Source: Amylostereum areolatum (taxonomy: Eukaryota > Basidiomycota > Agaricomycetes > Russulales > Stereaceae). Taken from it: a DNA stretch of 64,000 nucleotides. Shown here piece after piece: positions 57,843-64,000 of the stretch (position 1 is the first letter of the stretch; each line of letters starts with the position of its first letter). Below the pieces are notes generated by a model that saw only the letters and a list, made by a program, of their open reading frames with translations, was not told the origin of the DNA and ran no database searches. A program made the position numbers and the translations under genes. The stretch lies in contig SAXG01000083.1 of assembly GCA_012932865.1 (NCBI GenBank), positions 116,137 to 180,136 of the forward strand, given 5' to 3'.

Positions 57843-60066
57843 AAATCCTGTGACTCCAGAATATCCTTCAATAGTGCCACTGCCTGTTCCTTACCTTCCA
57901 CGTCCAGATCCTTCAGCTGGCGGGTGATTGCCGCGATGGTCTTGGACGGGTCGGGGGTCGCTTTCGCAGTGGGCGGAGCCGTGTTCATCGGCAGGGGAGG
58001 GGCCTTGGACCCAGTCTCTACTGCGCCTACCCGTCGCGCGCTCGAGTTGTGGTTGGGGCAGTTGCGAGAGACGTGACCAGCCTATCGACACATGAAGCAC
58101 TTGCCTTCACGCATCATCTTTGCGCGTTCGTTGTCCGTCAGCTTTGCAGGGCGGGTCGAGGTGTTGGTGAAGGCGCCGACTTGGCGCAACAAGGAGTCGT
58201 TGGCTGAACCATTTGAGGTGAGCGCGACAGCCCCCTTGGACTGACTGCTCTTCCTCTCCGGGTTCTCTTCGAGCCACTGGTGGTTGATGCGGCGGGCGCG
58301 CTCCTTCCACTCCGCAAGGTTGGTGGGAAATGGGTACAACCGGGCCACCTGCTTGCCAAGGTCACGCTGAAGTCCCTTCTTGAAAAAGTGGATTAGCACC
58401 TCGTTGTCGTACCCTGACATGGTTGCCAGCATCTCAAACTCGGTGATAAAGTCAGTGATGTACCAGGTGGTCATTGCGAGCTTGTTGATCTTACGCTGAG
58501 CCTCTATCTTCGGATCGACGGGCACAAAGTTTTTGCCGAACCTCTCAAAGAGCTCTTTGTAGGAGCTGTAGTGGAGCATCGGGGGCGTGAGGCCAAGGGT
58601 TTCGGTGTCTTCCTTCTTTTCTTTGTCGTCGAAGAGTTCCATGTGGCAATGCGTGGCCCAGGCTTTCGCCGTGTCGTCCTCCATCAAGCTGAGGAGGAGC
58701 ATCATCTTGGCGTCGTCTGTGGCATAAACATCCTTGTTAACACGCAGGAACATACGGAGCTTGAGGGAGAACCAGAGGGTGTCGCGTCTATCGCCTTTGA
58801 AAGGCTTCAGTTTGGGGCCGATCTCCTGCTTGGAGACGGCAGGCTTGGATTCGGTGTCGGGCATGGTGTCGGGGAGGGCGATGTCAAGGGATCGGTTGAA
58901 GGCTTCTTCTTCTTGGCGTCGGTGTTCCTTACGGTTTTCTTCAGCTTCGTCAAGCTCAATTTGGACTTCGCGCGTGACTTGGAATTCGAGAGGGGTAACG
59001 AGTTCCTGGCTGTGTTTCCAAAACCAGAGATCCTGAACGGGGTTTGTGCTAGAAGGTTGCCACTCAACTACTGTGCACCCTGGTGTTCCTTGCCGGTTTT
59101 GTCGATACGCGTACCACTTCCTGGTGACATTGTCGAACTTGATTCCCTTGGGGGGGAGGGGGACGGTGGATCGGCGGGGCGGTGGGGAAGAAGATGAAGG
59201 TGGGTCGTAGAAGGCGGCGAGGAGGTCGGCAGCGGTGTCGAAGTCGTCGTCTATGAGGTATCTGCCGTCACTTTCGTAGAGGGTACCAGTCTTGCCTGCT
59301 TTCTTCGGGGGGGTTATGGGCCCAGTGTACCAATTTCTTGGTTTCCAAGGAGGTGAGAATGCAGTATTCGTGTAGGAAGTAGTTGCGGAAGATGCCCAGG
59401 GGAAACTCGGGGGTAGAGGGACGGGTGAAGGGTTGGGAAGCGATAGTTCTAGAAGAAGTCAGCCGCGACGGGGCGACAACCGAGGAGTTTCTGGGTGAGG
59501 TAGCCGGCTTTTAATGCCTGGCGGACCTTGTGTTTGTGGTGGCGGCGGCAAAGGGTCTTACCCTTGACGGTGGGACAGAGGACTGGTGGCGGGGTGGATT
59601 CGGGGGTCCAGCGATTAAACTGGGAGACGGAGATGAAACTGGTCTGGAGGATCGGGTTGGGGGCGTTCTGGATGAGATCCGTGTGGTAGGTGGGGGCGTG
59701 GAGGGTGAACTCGAGGCGTTCAAGATCTATGTTGATGCATGTAGTGATCCGAACGTATAGAGCGAGGACGACAGTACCGTGATCCTTATGCCACCTCCAC
59801 TCAAAAATGCGGAAGTTGAGGCCGTGCGCGGTTCAAGGATCCTTTTTGCAGAGGTTCTGTACGGGGATGAGGCAGTTGACAGTGACGGCGTTGGACCAAG
59901 GGTAGGGGAGTGGTGCATCGTCGCGGGGGGGTGATTGGCTTTCCGTTGAACGGGAGGAAGACTGGTGCATTCGGGAGGTCCGTGGTGGGAGGTTTTAACG
60001 TCGTAGAGACGGCAGAGGTAGATGGAGAGAGGGGTGCGAGGTAGGCGTAGGGATAGACTGTCCAGG
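57843..60066 (-). pseudogene. Chromovirus gag with CCHC knuckle
   Basis: Gag sequence runs from the LTR border: a Pro/Ser-rich N part, a folded part (FRIFEWRWHKDHGTVVLAL), then LYESDGRYLIDDDF, IELDEAEENRKEHRRQ, capsid-like sequence from 58864 (LWFSLKLRMFLRVNKD, FITEFEMLATMSG) and a zinc knuckle CFMCR-stop-AGHVSRNC. Breaks seen: TGA at 59833-59835, TAG at 59449-59451, TAG at 58082-58084 inside the knuckle, and frame changes at two C7 runs near 59926-59932 and 59310-59316. The 58864-58082 frame is the longest intact part. Confidence 0.8.
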
Positions 60067-60068
60067 CG

Positions 60069-60372
60069 TCAGAAACGCAGTTTATGAGACCGATGGAACC
60101 GCCTAAGTCGCGACAATGGGAGGAGCAAGAGAGAACAAATGAATTTGAGAGTGTCAGGCCTAGGGTAGTGCAACACAGGCTACAGTACCATACGACGAGA
60201 TGGACAGTCTGGGGAAAAGGGAAGAGAAACACTGTCCTTATATACAGATAGGAACGATGGTGCAATGCGATGTGATGTGATGCGATAGTGGTGCAAGCGG
60301 GGGGAGACAATAAGAAAGGAGTCATGGGGCGGAGGTCGGAAGTCCGGAGCGATGATGTCATAGATAAGGGGA
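60069..60372 (-). repeat. Chromovirus 5' LTR, partial
   Basis: Matches 53394-53697; the match stops at 60372, one base before the second element's LTR. The outer 120 bp of the LTR must lie beyond that insertion, outside this window. Confidence 0.85.
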
Positions 60373-60373
60373 C

Positions 60374-60911
60374 TGTTAAGGACGGTCCTTATCACGTGAC
60401 AAGCGGCTCAGGCTACAGTACTCTTACGCGTGAGAGGTGGGATCAGGTGATCCAGACGTCTCGGTTATACGAAGGTAAAGGTCGATAGACGAAGCAGTAA
60501 GTCTTCGCGGAAGACTTAGGCGAGTCTATCAACTTAGTTGGCTTAGGATTCTCTTTAGTGCTTTAAGAGGAGGTTCTATTAAGAACAGTCCTGTATTTAC
60601 AAAGAGAACGAGCTGAGGAATAGCTCGCTCGTTGAGCCTCCTTTTATAGGAAAGGAGGTCGAGTAAATATATGTACATTCGGCGACCGTTGCATCAAGTA
60701 TCTACGGAGACGAGCTGTGGCACTGTCGAGGCTATGCCGTTGGGACGGTGACGATCTGTGGCACCGTCGAGGCTATGCCGTCGAGACGGTGACGATCTGT
60801 GGCAGCGTCGTTGAGACGGTTACGAACTGGGGCACGGTCGTAATCCGTCGTTTAGCGACGTCCTTCCTAGTAAGGAAGTGGAAAATGAAGTACCTTGGGC
60901 AAGTCGTAACA
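60374..60911 (-). repeat. LTR of the nested element
   Basis: Ends are the 5-bp inverted repeat TGTTA/TAACA. The internal side is followed by the complement of AGAGAGGGGGATAG, a typical polypurine tract. It contains a tandem array at about 60712-60835. Confidence 0.82.
60712..60835. repeat. About 45-bp tandem repeat inside the LTR
   Basis: Two full copies and one shortened copy of a unit with TGTGGCACCGTCGAGGCTATG and GAGACGGTGACGATC-like sequence (about 45 bp). Confidence 0.8.
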
Positions 60912-61141
60912 CTATCCCCCTCTCTAGAATCTACGTCCCGTAGATTCCTGAATCGAAGTGGTTCTAGAGGAATGTCTTGAACGTGTTGTTGATCGTTCGC
61001 TCTTTGCCATTGGAGAAGGAATATAGTTGATGCGAGGAAGGTGAGGATTGTGAGTCCTACGATGACGCCGATGACAGGGATGAGCCAACGTGGAGTGGGC
61101 GTATTGGAAATCACGAGATTGGGTGATTGAGTGGGCTGCAT
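60773..61141 (-). CDS. Small single-pass membrane protein ORF of the nested element
   Basis: From ATG 61141 the frame gives 122 aa and runs into the LTR. The first 25 residues are polar and Pro/Thr rich; a strong hydrophobic segment follows (WLIPVIGVIVGLTILTFLAS, then TIFLLQW) and then a basic/polar region. This predicts one membrane span with a short N-terminal domain. Its place, just upstream of the 3' LTR, is where retroviral-type elements carry their third gene. No envelope similarity is visible and the size is far too small for a fusion protein, so the role is open. The last 45 residues are encoded by LTR repeat DNA and may be non-functional. Confidence 0.45.
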   Translation of the reverse strand: MQPTQSPNLVISNTPTPRWLIPVIGVIVGLTILTFLASTIFLLQWQRANDQQHVQDIPLEPLRFRNLRDVDSREGDSVTTCPRYFIFHFLTRKDVAKRRITTVPQFVTVSTTLPQIVTVSTA

Positions 61142-61215
61142 CACGCTTCTGAGTCCTCATGTTTTGATGTTCACTCCTTTTATCCTTATCCGGAATCGAG
61201 CGATAGAATTCTATT

Positions 61216-61599
61216 CTACCGCTTTAACAACGCCTCTACTACCTTTACGTCCTCCCCATCCATTGTGGGAGACCCTAACCGATGCCCTATCCTCGTCGTC
61301 GTCGCGTGATCCGGGCTCTTGAACCGAGGCCCGCGTTTTCGGAAGAGTCCCTTGATGCCGCATCTTCCCTTCGACTCCTGCATGGCTTCTTCGTCTAGGC
61401 TCCTCGGCCTCTTCATGGCGCGAGCGACGTCCGGACGGCTTAGGAGTTCCGTGACTCGTCTGAGATGACGAAGAAGTTCTTCGTCTTGTGGGTCTGGCGT
61501 GGGAGTGCGCGAAGGGACGGGTGAGGGAGGAGGAGTGGTAGGGGGAGTGTGGTCGGTGGTGGAGAGGTTGCGCGATGAGGAGGTGAGGGTGGAAGACAT
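61216..61599 (-). CDS. Hypothetical ORF of the nested element
   Basis: From ATG 61599, 127 aa. Ser/Thr/Pro-rich N part (SPVPSRTPTPDPQDEELL), a short helix (LLRHLRRVTELLSRPDVARA), then a basic patch (GIKGLFRKRGPRFKSPDH). No domain. It lies between the zinc-knuckle ORF and the membrane ORF on the same strand, so it could be part of the element's transcript. Confidence 0.4.
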   Translation of the reverse strand: MSSTLTSSSRNLSTTDHTPPTTPPPSPVPSRTPTPDPQDEELLRHLRRVTELLSRPDVARAMKRPRSLDEEAMQESKGRCGIKGLFRKRGPRFKSPDHATTTRIGHRLGSPTMDGEDVKVVEALLKR

Positions 61600-61989
61600 T
61601 TGGTTGGTGTGGGTGGTGCGAGTGGGTTTGTTTAGACGATGTCTGAGGGTGTTGTGGTCTTTGTAGCTTTCCCTTTTATCCTTACGATGCGGAGGGGCAA
61701 TGATGTAATCATTGCCAGCAATCGTAAGCGATGATTCGTACATAATCAAAACTGAGTCGTAAGCAGGCGACGCGTCCAGCGCGTCACGGGGAGAATATCA
61801 AGCGTTTCGCCTTCCTCGTAGCGATAGAAAACCGGTATAGTAGAGAAGTCCGAGGAAAATATGCGTGCGGATGAGGGCGCAGTCCGTGATTAGTCCAAGG
61901 AGTGTCGTAAGCGATAGATGCGAGGGCGTAATGACGGGGGAAGAGGGAAAGTCCGAGTGCATGATGATGGGTAAAGTCTGTCTGCGCGC

Positions 61990-62760
61990 TTACCAGGGCT
62001 CCGGCCAGTGAACCTTCGACTCCTCCGCTTCCTGCAAGTCCCAATCTTCCTTTTTCCAGAAGAGATCGTTGACGCGCCAGGAGTGATTGAAGCACGAGGG
62101 GGGTTCTTGCTGAGTGCGGAGCATGGCGTCCTCCCAGTACAACCACTGTTCAGTGGCGTGCTGGGCGGCTTCGTGCGTCAGGCTCTCGCGTCGCGTGAGG
62201 AATCCCAGGAGCTGTCGGTGGGCGCGGGGGCGGGGGGTAGCGTCGGTACGTCGGAGGCGGGGGTGGGACATCAGTGTTCCTGGACCGTAACTGATATCCG
62301 GACGGTCCGGGCGAGGGTGAGGGGGAAGAGTCTGTGGTCGAAGGGGATGGTAGGACCGAGATTGGGGGAAGTGAGGGGGAGCGTTCTTGCGACGGGGGCA
62401 GTCTCGGCGGAGATGGCCTCGCTTGCCGCATTTCCAGCAGCGTTTCCGCGGCTTCGAGGGAATCGCGTCCCACTCTTCCTGCGTCCACGTGGTCGGCTCG
62501 TTGCTCCATGGGTCCGGGGATTCTCGGCTGCTTCCTTCGTCTCGTCGTCCTTCTCCGATCTGTCCGTCGAGCTGTCCGATTCGTCCGCTGAACTGTCCGA
62601 CTCGTCCGTTAGGTTGAGTTCCTGTCTCCTGCGAGCGCGCTCCTCCATCATCCGATCGACTATCCTCTTGAGTTCTCTGAAGTTCTTCCTCTGTTCCTCC
62701 ACCATCCGATCGTCTCTCTAGCAATGTCGACCACCCCCGCCTCGTCTGCACCGAGTTCAC
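61990..62760 (-). CDS. Gag-like ORF with CCHC zinc knuckle
   Basis: About 255 codons, ending at 61990. The N part is charged and repetitive (RIGQLDGQIGEG), then WTQEEWDAIPSKPRKRCWKCGKRGHLRRDCP gives a canonical CCHC knuckle (C-x2-C-x4-H-x4-C) in the middle, followed by an Arg/Pro-rich stretch and an acidic/aromatic end (WEDAMLRTQQ, EEDWDLQEAEESKV). The knuckle indicates nucleic-acid packaging as in retroelement gag. No ATG heads the frame, so the start must come from further upstream or a splice. With no pol in the visible 3 kb it may be a gag-only, non-autonomous element. Confidence 0.55.
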   Translation of the reverse strand: MNSVQTRRGWSTLLERRSDGGGTEEELQRTQEDSRSDDGGARSQETGTQPNGRVGQFSGRIGQLDGQIGEGRRDEGSSRESPDPWSNEPTTWTQEEWDAIPSKPRKRCWKCGKRGHLRRDCPRRKNAPPHFPQSRSYHPLRPQTLPPHPRPDRPDISYGPGTLMSHPRLRRTDATPRPRAHRQLLGFLTRRESLTHEAAQHATEQWLYWEDAMLRTQQEPPSCFNHSWRVNDLFWKKEDWDLQEAEESKVHWPEPW

Positions 62761-63174
62761 ACACTCTCACAGGAACGCGCCCTCTGCGGAGACTGCTTCA
62801 TCGCTCGACGCAGCAATCCTTGCAATAAGTCATACCTTCTTCTCGTCTAGGTCAGGACCAGACGGAAAACAGAACGAAGAGCAAGGGTCAAGCCGCTTAG
62901 AACACACAGAAGAACCCTAACTGAAGCACCCGATTCCTCACGGTGCTAATGCAATCCCCGTGGCCCGGACTACGGAAGTCCACACCACCCGATTTCCCCG
63001 ATCCTAGAGAACCAATAGCCCACATGATAGCCGAGTATCGATCGAACAGGCCAGGCAGCGGATCGACGACCTCAGGAGGACGCGCCGACGTCCAGGGCAT
63101 CCTGTAAACCCACACAAGATCTCGACGAAGACCTCCACCTGCTGGACTTGGGTACCTGACTCTCGTCGACCGAA

Positions 63175-63567
63175 ATGGAGGAACGAGAGTTCAAGCTCCT
63201 TCGACGATTCATGAAGCTAGCGCAGCGGCTCTATATCAACGTCGCAGAACTCCGAAGGTTCCTCACTGAAGTCGGACTCAGAGTCAACTGGCTTACTGGG
63301 AAGACACACCTTCCGCGCCGCCTACGAAGGAGAAATCCTCCGAAGACGATGGAACCTACTGGAGTTCCCCATATGTCTTCAAGGAAGGCCCCGACATCGA
63401 CCTTATCTTCCATGGACATCACAATCTCCCCCCTCTACCTGTTCACCCGATCCATCGCATCCGCCCTCACCAGACCCCCGTTCCTTCCTAACGGCCCCTC
63501 CACACCCTTCACCCCCCCGCCCCTACGCCACCAGGAATCCTTCCCCTCCCCGCATCACCCCACTTAA
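63175..63567 (+). CDS. Doubtful plus-strand ORF
   Basis: From ATG, 130 aa with a helical start (EEREFKLLRRFMKLAQRLY) turning into Pro/Ser-rich sequence. Two other plus-strand frames here are also open for long stretches, so the choice is uncertain. It lies antisense to the nested element. Confidence 0.25.
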   Translation: MEEREFKLLRRFMKLAQRLYINVAELRRFLTEVGLRVNWLTGKTHLPRRLRRRNPPKTMEPTGVPHMSSRKAPTSTLSSMDITISPLYLFTRSIASALTRPPFLPNGPSTPFTPPPLRHQESFPSPHHPT

Positions 63568-64000
63568 CCACGTCCAGCCCCCATCGTTAGAACGGATTAC
63601 CCGAGAGCAGTTCAAACAGCCCCTGCCAAGAGAGCTATCGGGACAGTCCCTGGTCCTTCCAGCCCGGACAATCAACCGGACGACCGCCCAGATCCGCGAC
63701 CGGTACCTTAGGACACCTCCTCAGCTGCCCGCCGTGCATAGAACCCAACACCTCCATTCCCACTATCTGCTAGCGACACTTCCCATGCTCGTTGGCACGA
63801 AACCACGCCCCTTAATCCTCATTCCCCACTCCGCACCCCGACTACGCTCGAAATCCGTCGCCCAGGACCCCGAGTTCACCGCACATCGACTGTAAACATG
63901 CATTCTAAGTCTCAATCTATCTAAATATACTACACCGGAGACCAACGAAAACCAGTCCAGCGGATCAGCGAGTTCTCTCCGTCCCCAACTGCACATCGGT

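Larger units (their letters stand above)
53394..60372 (-). mobile_element. Ty3/gypsy chromovirus, decayed
   Basis: Two direct repeats flank gag and pol sequence on the minus strand. The repeat at 53394-53815 is complete; that at 60069-60372 lacks about 120 bp because another LTR element begins at 60374. The order is gag, protease, RT, RNase H, integrase, chromodomain. Five or more nonsense codons and at least two homopolymer frameshifts disrupt it. The 3' end lies inside F-box paralogue B. Confidence 0.9.
60374..64000 (-). mobile_element. Second LTR retroelement, nested in the first; runs off the window
   Basis: One 538-bp LTR (60374-60911, starting TGTTA and ending TAACA) is followed by a polypurine tract on the minus strand (about 60912-60928) and by minus-strand ORFs. 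It interrupts the first element's LTR. No RT or integrase is visible up to 64000; the other LTR would be further right. Confidence 0.75.

Noticed and set aside
63577..63895. Second plus-strand reading frame near the window end
   Set aside because: Open but without a start, domain or context; three frames compete, so no choice can be defended.
1..64000. CRISPR array, bacterial operon or plasmid features
   Set aside because: Introns, TATA/UTR layout and fungal elements show a nuclear eukaryotic sequence; no spaced identical repeats.

Overview
The window looks like a repeat-rich stretch of a mushroom-forming basidiomycete (Agaricomycetes). Seen directly: about 50-nt GT-AG introns, genes split into many exons, and fungal hAT, KDZ and Ty3/gypsy chromovirus elements. 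From family knowledge: CxC/KDZ proteins and TET/JBP-type dioxygenases together are typical of these fungi. No tRNA, rRNA or CRISPR was found.

Layout. 1-9.9 kb: a MYND-finger gene (1346-2399), a leucine-rich F-box-like gene on the minus strand (4046-5224), and a Pro/Glu/Ala-repeat protein (6483-8037). 9966-16968: a 7-kb hAT transposon with 18-bp terminal inverted repeats. It carries an apparently intact 765-aa transposase and a divergent, apparently intact 661-aa gene of unknown function. 16.97-18.19 kb: the 3' part of a CSE1 exportin-like gene, cut off exactly at the transposon end. 18.6-20.5 kb: a tail-anchored coiled-coil gene and a second MYND gene that is a paralogue of the first. 21.6-27.8 kb: broken, partly duplicated BRR2 helicase sequence with a C2H2 zinc-finger fragment joined to it. 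28.7-29.2 kb: a small two-exon gene.

32.3-51 kb: a second accessory island. It holds a Pro-rich protein with a cysteine cluster, a large broken minus-strand gene, a TET/JBP-like dioxygenase with an altered iron-binding motif, a truncated KDZ transposase with a CxC-type finger, and two further hypothetical genes of a kind I associate with such loci. 51.4-53.4 kb: two F-box paralogues, one with a nonsense codon and one cut by a retrotransposon. 53.4-60.4 kb: a decayed minus-strand chromovirus (gag, protease, RT, RNase H, integrase, chromodomain). 60.4 kb to the end: a second LTR element inserted in the first one's LTR. It has a zinc-knuckle gag-like ORF and a small membrane-protein ORF and shows no pol inside the window.

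The host-type genes probably still working are the two MYND genes, the tail-anchored gene and the 28.7-kb gene. Most of the rest is mobile DNA or host-gene fragments. Many of the breaks are consistent with C-to-T change on the coding strand. The most novel leads are the hAT element with its unknown second gene and the TET/JBP-KDZ island.
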